DNA of 54,760 nucleotides from JAWCNN01 sp038848005 (GTDB lineage Archaea > Thermoproteota > Bathyarchaeia > Bathyarchaeales > Bathycorpusculaceae), in assembly GCA_038848005.1 (NCBI GenBank), contig JAWCNZ010000007.1:1-54760 (forward strand). Direction: 5' to 3'. The position numbers and the translations under genes were made by a program. Shown here in pieces: positions 9,023-17,160 of the stretch. Every line of letters starts with the position of its first letter. Positions within the stretch are counted from its first letter, which is position 1. The notes beneath the pieces are model-generated. The model made no database searches, was not told where the DNA came from, and saw only the letters and a program-made list of their open reading frames with translations.

Positions 9023-9930
9023 GAAAACAGCTCACGCAAGTAAATTTTGTATTTTCCAAGTTTTCCACCGTAATTTCCAGCTGAAACCTTAATTACGCCA
9101 TCAACATCCAAAACTGCTTTTATACCAGCTTGCATAGCCATTTTAACGGTTTCTAATGAAACCCCGTTAATGACTATTTCTGGAATGTAGCTGACGCCTT
9201 CTGGCACTTTTGACGCCTTGCCAAGCTTCGCCTTTAGCGATGGACAGTATGGATGGTTTGTTGTTGGTCCAATCCATGGAAAACGTGTTTCAGGTTTTGA
9301 ACCCGCAGAACACACATCAAAAGGCGTTATCACACCTTCTATGGCGTGTATGGCCTCTAAGGCTTTTTCGCTGGCTTCGCGGAGTGCCTCTTTTGTTTTG
9401 CACATAACCCAAAAGTTTGCGCCTATAACGCCGTGTGCATAACCTAAATGTCGTTCAATTATGAAGTCTGGAACCATTATTGGCACAATTATCACTTCAC
9501 GGTTATGGCGTTTTTCTGTCCATTCGTAGCCGTCTCCGCAGTGTCCCACACGTTCCATCATGTCAATTTTTCCTTCGGCGTTCGGCAACGCATCAAAAAC
9601 CGCCGTGAAGGGCTTAACGAGAATATCTTGACGTATTCTATATGAAAGTTCCACTTCAAATTTTTTGAGGGATTCGGCGAAGGGTTTTTTCGGGTTTATT
9701 CCACCCCAAAACTGCAGGGTTGCGCCTTTGCGTCCGTCTGGAGTTTCCTTTTCGTTTAACCATTTTTCTATTCCAGCTTCAACCCTGCCAATAACTATGG
9801 AAGGCGTGGCAGTTGCGTCTTCAACGGCTTTTCGCAGCGTTTCTTCATCGTCAGCCGTAACTATTACTCGGCAGTAAACCCCCTCAAAAGCCTCAGCATA
9901 AGTATCCTCTATTTTATCCAAGCCTTCCAA
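9019..9930 (-). CDS. ftr: Formylmethanofuran--tetrahydromethanopterin formyltransferase
   Basis: Ftr moves a formyl group between methanofuran and tetrahydromethanopterin in the archaeal C1 pathway. The family landmarks are present in order: IEDTYAEAFEG at the start, ETPDGRKGATLQFWGG, the RVGHCGDGYEW region, GANFWVMC, TTNHPYCPSL, and a C-terminal VSAGNYGGKLGKYKIYL. The TTG at 9930 is chosen because it aligns with the usual N-terminus and has AGGGG eight bases upstream; a longer form to 9963 is possible. It overlaps the preceding HAD gene by 17 bases. Its placement inside a purine operon is unusual and suggests a link to formyl supply for purines. Confidence 0.92.
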   Translation of the reverse strand: MEGLDKIEDTYAEAFEGVYCRVIVTADDEETLRKAVEDATATPSIVIGRVEAGIEKWLNEKETPDGRKGATLQFWGGINPKKPFAESLKKFEVELSYRIRQDILVKPFTAVFDALPNAEGKIDMMERVGHCGDGYEWTEKRHNREVIIVPIMVPDFIIERHLGYAHGVIGANFWVMCKTKEALREASEKALEAIHAIEGVITPFDVCSAGSKPETRFPWIGPTTNHPYCPSLKAKLGKASKVPEGVSYIPEIVINGVSLETVKMAMQAGIKAVLDVDGVIKVSAGNYGGKLGKYKIYLRELFS

Positions 9931-10996
9931 CAGCTTCGCCCCTAACCCTTTTTCTGAATTCACTGCTTTCCACCGCTAGGGCTTCCACATTTTCGCTTTT
10001 AACCAATTCAACTTTAGGCAGTTCTTTTGGGTATAACTCAAAAAAGCGGTTAAGCAAATTTTCTTTTACATGGCTTTTCTTTAAAGTTTCACGACTCCAG
10101 TTTTCAACAAGCTGTAAAGTGGGTTTTTTCCCGAATCGGCAAAAAACTTCGGCGATTATGGCGGTTACTATACTGTTTTCAGATAAAATGGCGATTTCAG
10201 CGTTTTTCACAGCGTATTGATTGCCGTTGAAGGAAACCGTTAACCCACCGTTTTCCCTCACAAGCCTAAAGGCTTCAACGTCTGTTATGCTGTCGCCAAC
10301 ATACATAACATCAGCCAAAGAGGTGCCGACTCTTCGAACAGCGTCTTTTATGGCCTCAGCCTTTTCACGGCCACCAACAGGATTAACCTCAGAAAAAATT
10401 TGTCCGCACCTCATGAGGGCTATTTCCCCCCAGAAAATTTCATCCAATCGCCGAATTGCTTTTTGTTCTTCCATTGAAAAATCCTCTATCGACTTCGCAT
10501 TTGGTGGAATTTGGATAACTGGCATCTGCGAAATTTCCTTTGCCAAACCATACAGTTTAGCCTTCTCTTTTTCTTGTATGTGATATTTGTCAACATCAAG
10601 TTTTGTGCAGTAAACGTTTTCAAATGGAAAATCTATGGTTTTGCACAAAGCCCTTATGTAATGCTCATAGCTTGTGCTTACAATAAAAGCGTGAGCTAAG
10701 GCTTTTATGTGTTGTATTGCCTCTTTGACGCTTGCAATCAAAATTAGGCTTTCAGCCGAAAACATCTGCATTTTCTGGTTTGTAACATCATAAGCCCTTA
10801 AAAACGGCAAAATCAACTTTAAAGTGTCGCCAGCTTTGTAGCCAACTCTTTTAAAAACGTCTGCAAGCACGTCGTCATACCTGCTTATAACCGTGAAAAG
10901 CTTGTCGCCTTCTGGAACAAAATGCGCCGTCAACTCAAAAGCGTTATCGTTCTTTGATATTGGTCCTTCACAGTCTGAAATGAAAACACGCTTCAA
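9914..10996 (-). CDS. HAD-superfamily protein (COG4030-like)
   Basis: The protein opens with FISDCEGPISKNDNAFEL, a HAD motif I with nucleophile Asp8, and carries the HAD motif IV region MYVGDSITDVEAFRLV. Between them is an unusually large cap of about 200 residues. It resembles an archaeal HAD family of unknown function (COG4030). The TTG at 10996 overlaps the purD stop (TTGA) and has GAGG eight bases upstream, so it is preferred to a start 78 bases further up inside purD. It sits between purD and ftr; a phosphatase on a purine or pterin intermediate is one guess from context only. Confidence 0.75.
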   Translation of the reverse strand: MKRVFISDCEGPISKNDNAFELTAHFVPEGDKLFTVISRYDDVLADVFKRVGYKAGDTLKLILPFLRAYDVTNQKMQMFSAESLILIASVKEAIQHIKALAHAFIVSTSYEHYIRALCKTIDFPFENVYCTKLDVDKYHIQEKEKAKLYGLAKEISQMPVIQIPPNAKSIEDFSMEEQKAIRRLDEIFWGEIALMRCGQIFSEVNPVGGREKAEAIKDAVRRVGTSLADVMYVGDSITDVEAFRLVRENGGLTVSFNGNQYAVKNAEIAILSENSIVTAIIAEVFCRFGKKPTLQLVENWSRETLKKSHVKENLLNRFFELYPKELPKVELVKSENVEALAVESSEFRKRVRGEAVGRLG

Positions 10997-12402
10997 CTTT
11001 GGCGCCTCAACATTTCCATGTGCCTTATGCTTTTTTCTATGTGCCGTTTTGATGCAATATCCGTTCTGTGCCAAAGCGCTCCGCCTTTTATGGCTTTTAT
11101 GCCCTCTAAAGAAATTTGCCTAGCCTCCTCGATGTTTCCGCCTTTGCCCACGACAGCCACAGCCCTAGACTTAAGTGCATAAACCTCGCCATTGCGCAGT
11201 TCCACAGCCGCTGGATAAACCCAAATCTTGTCGCCATACTTCTCAGCCAACTTGTAAGCTCCAGTTAAATCCACAGATGTGCCAACCTCTTCACTGTTAA
11301 AAAGATGTGGAAAAACATCTGCATATCCGCCGTAGCTGGGTGGAACCTTATAAGTTACGACAGTCGCAGCTTTTTCCAGTTCAACCTTTGTCAAGTTGCC
11401 CTCCAAAATTTTGAAGCATAGATCCACAAAATCATCCTTCAAAATCGGCAAGATGTTTATTATTTCTGGGTCTCCGGGGCGACTGTTGTTTTCAAGGATT
11501 TTTGGTTCTCTGCTTGTGTGCATAAAAGCTACGTAGAAGGGTATGCCCCTTAAACCCCTTTTGTCTTTGACATTCCATTTTTCAAATATTTTGTTGACAA
11601 TTTCGATTTCTTTGGCTCTGTCAACGCTTGTCATGAATGGCAGAAAATCGCCGACATCCTTGTAGGAGCCCATTCCACCCGTGTTTACGCCTTTGTCATC
11701 GTCAAACGCCCTCTTGTAATCCCTTGTTTCAGGCAGCGGCACTAAATGTTTGCCGTCGCAGAAAGCTTGGAAGCTTGATTCTTCACCTTCAATTTTTTCT
11801 TCGATTATTACTTTGCCATGCTGGAAATTCGCCATAAAATGCTCGAAAAGTTGTTCGCGTGTTGTGAAGTGGTCTCCCCAGACGCCTACGCCTTTGCCAG
11901 CAGCAGGCTCATCTGGTTTAACAACTGCTCTATCGCCGAGCTCATCAAGCCACCTGTAAACGTCCCTTTTAACGTCTTCTCGGCTTTTGTAGTCTGTTGG
12001 ATTGAAAATTTTAAATTGCGGATTCACTTCTGGCACTATTTGTTGGAAAAGCAAGCGCTGTTGAACTTTGCTTGCTTCTATGGCATATTCCCGTTTTGGA
12101 CAAATCATTGGTATGCCAGTCTGTGCTTCCACAATGTCGCGGACGCCGTCTATTATTGGTTTTTCTGGACCCACAATGCCGAAATCAATTTTGTCTTTGT
12201 TTTTTTCGGCGAATTTACAAATTTCCTTCACGTTTAAGTCGGGGATGACAGCGTGTTCAACAGCCTTTTTCACGTTGAAGGGGTTTCGCTGTTTATCCGC
12301 CACGTAAACCTCAACTTTATAGTTTAGGCTTCGTGTGAAAGCATCTATCATGGCGGCTTCTCTTGCACCATAAGAAACAACGAGTATGCCAACACGCTCC
12401 AT
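10993..12402 (-). CDS. purD: Phosphoribosylamine--glycine ligase (GAR synthetase)
   Basis: PurD joins phosphoribosylamine and glycine with ATP to give GAR. The N-terminal Rossmann-like part includes DFGIVGPEKPIIDGVRD, and the ATP-grasp core is visible as VKPDEPAAGKGVGVW, FDDDKGVNTGGMGSY and ILENNSRPGDPEI. The ATG at 12402 has AAGGTG six bases upstream; a GTG at 12411 is the alternative. It follows purF by 18 bases and overlaps the HAD gene, so purF, purD, HAD, ftr and pfkB probably form one transcript. Length (about 469) is a little over the bacterial norm. Confidence 0.95.
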   Translation of the reverse strand: MERVGILVVSYGAREAAMIDAFTRSLNYKVEVYVADKQRNPFNVKKAVEHAVIPDLNVKEICKFAEKNKDKIDFGIVGPEKPIIDGVRDIVEAQTGIPMICPKREYAIEASKVQQRLLFQQIVPEVNPQFKIFNPTDYKSREDVKRDVYRWLDELGDRAVVKPDEPAAGKGVGVWGDHFTTREQLFEHFMANFQHGKVIIEEKIEGEESSFQAFCDGKHLVPLPETRDYKRAFDDDKGVNTGGMGSYKDVGDFLPFMTSVDRAKEIEIVNKIFEKWNVKDKRGLRGIPFYVAFMHTSREPKILENNSRPGDPEIINILPILKDDFVDLCFKILEGNLTKVELEKAATVVTYKVPPSYGGYADVFPHLFNSEEVGTSVDLTGAYKLAEKYGDKIWVYPAAVELRNGEVYALKSRAVAVVGKGGNIEEARQISLEGIKAIKGGALWHRTDIASKRHIEKSIRHMEMLRRQS

Positions 12403-12420
12403 AATTGACACCTTCTCATC

Positions 12421-13941
12421 CTACAAGTTTTGCAGGGCTTCTTCCATCTCGTAAAGCCTTCCAGTTTCCTCGCATCCCTCTAAAAACCGTTTTTTCATCT
12501 CATCCGCTATTCTCTGTGCAAGAGGCGTTGGATATTTGCCCGTTACACAGCCGAGGCAAAGCTTGTTTTCGGCGAAACCCGTGGCTTTTACAAAATTTTC
12601 TAGGGATTGGTAACAAACAGCGTCCGCGTTTATGATTTTTGCTATTTCCTCAGCCGTGTGTTTTGAGCCTATGAGTTGACCGTACGTTGCCATGTCTATT
12701 CCGTAAAAGCATGGACCAACAATGCGTGGAAAAGTCACGAATAAATAAACTTTTTTGGCTCCCATTCGTCTAAGCTTTTCCACAACAATTTTTGTCGTGT
12801 CACCACGGACTATGCTGTCATCCGTGACTATGACGCGTTTTCCCTTAACCTTCGAAGCTAAAATGTTAATTTTCTTGTCTATTGTTGCATACCGCTCCTT
12901 ATTTAGTAGGATGAAGGCTCTTTCTGTTACAAACCGATGTCGCCTAGAAGCCCTTTCCCACCGCAGTCCAGACGCTTCATGAACCCCAAAAGCCGCATCA
13001 TCGCCAGTTTCAGGCATGGAAATAACAATATCTGCATTTTCAACTATGTCTGGGTTTTCCCTCACAAGGTTTCTTCCAAACTCTTCACGGACTTCATAAA
13101 CATATTTATCGTCAAAACGTGAGTCTGGTCTGGCGAAGTATGCATATTCAAAGGCGCAGAAAGCCTTGCGTTCGCCTTTTACCAGCCTTTCCCTTTTAAA
13201 ACCATCTTTCGAAACAGTTACAAGTTCGCCTGGCTCCAATTCAAAGTCTCTTTCAAAGCTGTTTATGTCTAAACCAACGGTTTCCGACGAAAAAGCGTAT
13301 GTTGCACCGTCTGGACTTTGACCAGCACATAAGGGTCTTATTCCATAAGGGTCTTTAAAAGCGAAAAATTCGCCGTCTTTTGTCAGTCCAACCACGGAAA
13401 AGGCGCCTTCAACGTCTTGCATACACGCTTCGACGGCTGATGGCAAATCCTTTCTTTTTGCAAGCTCTATTAACAGTTTGTTACAGATTAAATCCGCATC
13501 ACACTCATAACAGAAACTCGACATTTCAAGGCTTATTGCCTTTTTAAGCTGAAAAACATTGACAAGATTGCCATTAAAGGAAACAGCCAGTTTATAACCG
13601 TTTTTTGAGGCTGTTATGGGCTGTGTACCCTTCAAAAGCGATTTTTCATCAGACTTCCCAGAAGTCGTATACCGCACATTCGCCAATCCCACATGTCCAG
13701 GCAAACGCCCAAGCCACTCGTAAATGGCGCTTGTCTTTATTTTTGGTATTAAATCCAAGTTTCTGTGAACATGAAATTTTCTGTTGTCAAGTGTTAAAAA
13801 GCCGTGGGATTGATGTCCCCTGTGGTTTTGGGCTCGCATACCCCAGTAAATGTATGGGAATATGGGCTGTTTTTCAAAGTTTATTGAACCAAATATTCCA
13901 CAGCCTATTTTGGCTTCCTCCTCCCTCTTACAGTTCTGCAA
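12421..13941 (-). CDS. purF: Amidophosphoribosyltransferase, iron-sulfur type
   Basis: PurF makes phosphoribosylamine from PRPP and glutamine, the first step of purine synthesis. The glutaminase nucleophile is the Cys in GCGIFGS, the PRPP loop is VIVTDDSIVRGDT, and four cysteines in CAFEYAYFARPDS, CFYGID and CLGCVTGKYP match those that bind the [4Fe-4S] cluster in Bacillus PurF. The start is unusual. No ATG lies close to the Cys. The TTG at 13941 would give a 13-residue propeptide and a nearly leaderless message; an ATA at 13908 sits eight bases after the polypurine AGGGAGGAGG. The ATG at 14070 would overlap the upstream gene and place the promoter inside the coding region. Confidence 0.9.
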   Translation of the reverse strand: MQNCKREEEAKIGCGIFGSINFEKQPIFPYIYWGMRAQNHRGHQSHGFLTLDNRKFHVHRNLDLIPKIKTSAIYEWLGRLPGHVGLANVRYTTSGKSDEKSLLKGTQPITASKNGYKLAVSFNGNLVNVFQLKKAISLEMSSFCYECDADLICNKLLIELAKRKDLPSAVEACMQDVEGAFSVVGLTKDGEFFAFKDPYGIRPLCAGQSPDGATYAFSSETVGLDINSFERDFELEPGELVTVSKDGFKRERLVKGERKAFCAFEYAYFARPDSRFDDKYVYEVREEFGRNLVRENPDIVENADIVISMPETGDDAAFGVHEASGLRWERASRRHRFVTERAFILLNKERYATIDKKINILASKVKGKRVIVTDDSIVRGDTTKIVVEKLRRMGAKKVYLFVTFPRIVGPCFYGIDMATYGQLIGSKHTAEEIAKIINADAVCYQSLENFVKATGFAENKLCLGCVTGKYPTPLAQRIADEMKKRFLEGCEETGRLYEMEEALQNL

Positions 13942-13965
13942 AATAGAAACTGGGGATTTATCAGT

Positions 13966-13973
13966 CTTTATAA
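13966..13973 (-). promoter_or_regulatory. TATA box for the purF operon
   Basis: TTATAAAG on the minus strand lies between the end of the secreted-protein gene and purF. Transcription would start about 25-29 bases downstream, near 13941-13945, at or just before the TTG proposed as the purF start. Confidence 0.5.
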
Positions 13974-14012
13974 CATTTTTAACTAAAAACAATGTTAAGT
14001 TTTTGCGAAAGC

Positions 14013-14453
14013 CTATTCCACTGTGCTTGTTGTTATCGTTAGTTTTGCGTTTGAAACTATGTGAATCCACCAGTTTAATCTAACAAAGGAATCGTTATAA
14101 TAAACTATGAGCCTAGTCACAGAGCCTATTGGAGCGTCGCATGGAACAACGCCATTCCAAGTTAAAGTTTTTGTTTTAGAGGGCTTAAGCGTTAAATTTT
14201 GGGGTTTTCCGCTCCAAACCCAAAAATCGCCTTCAAAGGCTATGTTAACAGCCCAAACGCCTTCGCTTTTTCCAGTGTTTTTGAAAATTATTTTCACAGT
14301 AAAAGCTTCGCATGGCGCTTTGTCAACAACGCCGCCATCACCGTCCCACGACAAACAAGCCAAAGAGTGTTCACCAGAACCCACAACCGAAAAACTTGCT
14401 GTTGCAACTATCACAGCTAATATAACGGACAGTAAAGCTAACCTTTTCTTCAT
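14013..14453 (-). CDS. Secreted beta-sandwich protein of unknown function
   Basis: The 146-residue product has a clear signal peptide (MKKRLALLSVILAVIVATASF) and no later transmembrane segment. The mature part looks like an Ig/CARDB-type beta-sandwich: FTVKIIFKNTGKSEGVWAV, then LTLKPSKTKTLTWNG and GSVTRLIVYYNDSFV. Two cysteines (about 33 and 48, CLSW and APCEAF) and one later in VVPCDAP could form a disulfide. Such domains often serve adhesion or protein interaction on archaeal cell surfaces. It precedes purF but is separated by a promoter, so it is probably not part of the purine operon. Confidence 0.65.
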   Translation of the reverse strand: MKKRLALLSVILAVIVATASFSVVGSGEHSLACLSWDGDGGVVDKAPCEAFTVKIIFKNTGKSEGVWAVNIAFEGDFWVWSGKPQNLTLKPSKTKTLTWNGVVPCDAPIGSVTRLIVYYNDSFVRLNWWIHIVSNAKLTITTSTVE

Positions 14454-14547
14454 TATCCTTTATCATCTCCTCTGAACGATATATGCGAAAGGGTTTGTTT
14501 TATCCATTCTGTAGGATAATTCTATAAAACAAAACTAGAACAGTCTT

Positions 14548-15867
14548 TTAGGGCGTTAGCCTAAATCGGTCTCTCGGATAAAGCGTAACTTCTCTAATAT
14601 TTTTTTTGCCAGTTAACATCATCGTCAGCCTTTCTAATCCTATAGCCCAACCCGCATGAGGCGGCATACCATAATCAAAAGCTTGCAAATGATGCCGAAA
14701 AGATTCTGGGTTTAACCCTTGCTCTTTTAGGCGTTTGATTAGAAGCTCTTTGTTGGCGATTCTTGTTCCGCCAGATGCTAATTCCACCCAACGCCACATC
14801 AAATCGAAACCCTCGCAAATTTCTGGGTTATCATCTCGTGGTTTTATGTAAAAGGCTTTGGAACGTGTCGGCCAATCCGTAATGAAATAGAAGTATGGGT
14901 GTATTTTGCCTAAAGTTCTAAGCGAAGGTGTTGGTATGTCTTCGCCCCATGAAATGGTTATGTCTTCACACTTTAAATCTTCCAGCACTTCTGTGTAGGT
15001 TAGGCGTTTGAATGGAATTTCTGGCACTTTAACTACATACTTCAGTGTTGCCAATTCTTTCTGGCATTTTTCATTAACAACAACACATACATGGCGTATA
15101 AGCTGTTCAAGAAGTTGCATAACTTCCTCAGCGTCAGCGAAAGCTTGTTCGATGTCTACTGAAACGAACTCGCTTAGGTGTCGGCGAGTGTGCGATTTCT
15201 CCGCTCTGAAAAAGGGACCGACCTCAAAAACTTTTTCGAAGCTCATCACAAGCTGTTCCTTATATAATTGTGGACTTTGAGCGAGAAAAGCCTTCCGTTC
15301 AAAATAGTCTATTGTGAAAAGGGCGGCTCCGCCTTCGGTTGCTGAGGCGATTATGCGTGGTGTATGCACTTCAATAAAGCCTTTTTCGAAAAGAAAATCT
15401 CGTATGGCTTCTACGGCTACGTGTTGAATTTTGAAAGCCGCTATGTTCTCTTCTTGGCAAAGGTCTAACGCCCGTGCATCTAAGCGGACTTCCAAGTTTG
15501 CAGGTGTTTTTCCAGTGATGTCAATGGGCAATTTTGGGGCGGCTGTGCTGAAAATTCTTATTTCCTTCGGTATGACTTCGACGCCTCTCGGTGTTATGGC
15601 TGTTTTTTTCACAATGCCTTTCACGCCTATGCTGCAACGCCTTTGCAGAACATCAGACTTCGCCAGCACTTCGCCGCTTACCTTTTTCCGTGGAATTGTA
15701 ATTTGAATTGTACCTTCCCTATCTTGCAATATTATAAAGCGGATTCCACCCAAATCCCTTATTTCTTGAATCCAACCGAAAAGCGTAACTTCCAAGCCGT
15801 CCATTTCAGGTTTCACATCCGCGGAATAATGTGTTCTACGCCAATCGCCGATGGAATCCAACTGCAT
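14548..15867 (-). CDS. aspS: Aspartyl-tRNA synthetase, archaeal type
   Basis: AspRS charges tRNA-Asp and in many archaea also tRNA-Asn. The N-terminal OB fold (VTLFGWIQEIRDLGGIRFI) binds the anticodon. Class II motif 2 is seen as FRAEKSHTRRHLSEF and motif 3 as GWAIGLERLTMML. At 439 residues without the bacterial insertion domain it is the archaeal/eukaryal form. The ATG at 15867 has GGTGA just upstream and leaves a 19-base gap to the KH gene; a start at 15903 would overlap that gene. Whether it is discriminating cannot be told here, as no AsnRS or Gat genes lie in the window. Confidence 0.94.
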   Translation of the reverse strand: MQLDSIGDWRRTHYSADVKPEMDGLEVTLFGWIQEIRDLGGIRFIILQDREGTIQITIPRKKVSGEVLAKSDVLQRRCSIGVKGIVKKTAITPRGVEVIPKEIRIFSTAAPKLPIDITGKTPANLEVRLDARALDLCQEENIAAFKIQHVAVEAIRDFLFEKGFIEVHTPRIIASATEGGAALFTIDYFERKAFLAQSPQLYKEQLVMSFEKVFEVGPFFRAEKSHTRRHLSEFVSVDIEQAFADAEEVMQLLEQLIRHVCVVVNEKCQKELATLKYVVKVPEIPFKRLTYTEVLEDLKCEDITISWGEDIPTPSLRTLGKIHPYFYFITDWPTRSKAFYIKPRDDNPEICEGFDLMWRWVELASGGTRIANKELLIKRLKEQGLNPESFRHHLQAFDYGMPPHAGWAIGLERLTMMLTGKKNIREVTLYPRDRFRLTP

Positions 15868-15886
15868 ACTTTCACCATTTCTAGAT

Positions 15887-16396
15887 TTAATCGGCAAATT
15901 CAACCCGCAAAGTCATATTGCGAACTTTGTTGGCTATCTCCTTTAAAGCTTTAACATCAAAAGGTGGTTGCGCGCCACGTCTCTTTCGAAGGATTACTCT
16001 TGTCTCTGTTGTGCCGTCGGGCAACCAAATAGTGTTGATTGTTACTATGCTTAAGGGAGCAAACAAATCCTCCAAAAACTTTCTGTCATCAACACCGTAT
16101 TCCAAGACACGAACGTTTTTGCCTACTTCTTCGCTTAAAGCCTTAATTATTTTTCCGCCATAACCCAAAAGGCGGGGAATGTCTCCTGGTCCAACAATCA
16201 CCGCTAAAGTTTTGCCAGAATCAACAGCCTTACGAAAATAAACATTTTGGAGAGATGGAAACTTTTCCTCTAAGGATAGGAGTAAACGGGCAATTTTCAG
16301 GTCTAATTCTGTTATTTCGCCAGATTTAAGTTTAGCTAAACATTTTTGGCATAATATCCCACTTTTTAAACAGAAACTACATAATTCTGTTTTCAC
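15887..16396 (-). CDS. Zinc-finger KH-domain RNA-binding protein (NusA-like)
   Basis: The product begins with a compact four-cysteine knuckle (CSFCLKSGILCQKC) followed by helices and a KH-type core with the GxxG-like segment LLGYGGKIIKALSEEVG. Archaeal proteins of this build are annotated as KH-domain or NusA-like RNA-binding proteins. The GTG at 16396 is preferred because it places the first Cys at residue 5-6 as in relatives; an ATG at 16441 would add 15 hydrophobic and basic residues. It sits directly upstream of aspS and downstream of alba on the same strand, suggesting a transcription or translation role. Exact RNA target unknown. Confidence 0.75.
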   Translation of the reverse strand: MKTELCSFCLKSGILCQKCLAKLKSGEITELDLKIARLLLSLEEKFPSLQNVYFRKAVDSGKTLAVIVGPGDIPRLLGYGGKIIKALSEEVGKNVRVLEYGVDDRKFLEDLFAPLSIVTINTIWLPDGTTETRVILRKRRGAQPPFDVKALKEIANKVRNMTLRVEFAD

Positions 16397-16476
16397 TTGG
16401 AAAGGCGCCCTCCACAAATAAAGGAGGGGGCGGCGGAGCATTGCATATTTTGGCTTTGGCTTTTGCTTCGCTGGTT

Positions 16477-16755
16477 TTAGCGTTCCAGTGTTATTTCGAT
16501 TGTGCTGACGTTTGTGGGCGTGCCACCCTCTTCTCTGGGTGCCACTTGCTCTGTTCCCACACCAACCTTTTTGACTTTAACGTCTGGCAAGAATCGGCGT
16601 CTGACAACTTCTACGACGTCAACTGCTCGGCTTATGGCTCTCCCTCGTGCTTTAACATTCACTTCTTTTGCTCCGCCGTGAAAGAGGGTTATGCAAGCCA
16701 GTACATAGTTCATTACTGGCTTCCTTCCGACCAACACTGAATTGCTTTCCGACAT
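16477..16755 (-). CDS. albA: DNA/RNA-binding chromatin protein Alba
   Basis: Alba is a dimeric nucleic-acid-binding protein that coats archaeal DNA and RNA. The hallmark VLVGRKPVMNYVLACI is present; the position often acetylated in Sulfolobus (KK) reads RK here. The rest (KEVNVKARGRAISRAVDVVEVVR and a C-terminal VSTIEITLER) matches the family over its whole ~92-residue length. The ATG at 16755 has GAGG nine bases upstream and is preferred to one at 16785. Confidence 0.93.
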   Translation of the reverse strand: MSESNSVLVGRKPVMNYVLACITLFHGGAKEVNVKARGRAISRAVDVVEVVRRRFLPDVKVKKVGVGTEQVAPREEGGTPTNVSTIEITLER

Positions 16756-16785
16756 TCTGTACCGCCTCACTCCTAATTTTCGCAT

Positions 16786-17035
16786 TTTCTATGGCATTTA
16801 TAACATTTTTTCGGCAAATAAATACATTTTGGTTTAAACTTCTATTTCAGCATTTACATTGCCAAAATTTTGAAGTTTGAAAAGCGTTCTAGTTGACGAC
16901 GTTTACGTCCTTATCAATCGTTGACGAAATTTTGAAAAATTTATCCATCATAGAAGGCATAGAAAACACAAAATCTTACATGACAATAAAGCCATAAAAT
17001 AAAATCTGTGTCGAAACTTTTATTAAGTGAAAACG
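16786..17035. other. AT-rich intergenic region upstream of alba and of the RNA candidate
   Basis: About 250 AT-rich bases without a credible open frame separate alba (minus) from the structured RNA candidate (plus). The octamer GTTGACGA occurs twice in direct orientation, at 16892-16899 and 16920-16927, 28 bases apart. No further feature was recognised. A second gap, 17161-17407, lies between the RNA candidate and L40e; it is AT-rich apart from nothing striking and presumably holds the L40e promoter. Confidence 0.5.
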
Positions 17036-17044
17036 TATAAAATA
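17036..17044 (+). promoter_or_regulatory. TATA box for the structured RNA candidate
   Basis: TATAAAATA is a near-perfect archaeal TATA box. It lies about 30 bases upstream of the first paired base of the GC-rich RNA candidate and no protein-coding start follows at a suitable distance. Confidence 0.6.
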
Positions 17045-17071
17045 CAAAATGTATTTAAAAAATTAACACAA

Positions 17072-17160
17072 GTGTCCGGACGGACATCAGCGGTTCATCC
17101 TCCTTGGATACCACCCGGGGTGAGGAGGGAGGAACCACAATGTCGTTTTCCGGCCAGACA
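17072..17160 (+). ncRNA. Structured GC-rich non-coding RNA candidate
   Basis: A sharply GC-rich island of about 90 bases sits inside AT-rich intergenic DNA and folds into one long nested hairpin. Pairings in order: TGT 17073-75 with ACA 17158-60, CCGGA 17076-80 with TCCGG 17149-53, GACAT 17083-87 with ATGTC 17140-44, GGTTC 17092-96 with GAACC 17132-36, CCTCC 17099-103 with GGAGG 17124-28, and CACC 17112-15 with GGTG 17119-22. Small internal loops separate the helices. A good TATA box lies 30 bases upstream. It has no open frame. It is not tRNA, 5S, SRP or RNase P RNA by size and sequence. A single-hairpin H/ACA guide is possible but the internal loops look too small; the function is unknown. 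Confidence 0.6.

Noticed and set aside
17072..17160. H/ACA guide RNA assignment for the structured RNA
   Set aside because: The ACA at the 3' end is suggestive, but in the best fold it is paired and the internal loops (2/4, 4/3 and 2/3 bases) are too small for guide pockets.
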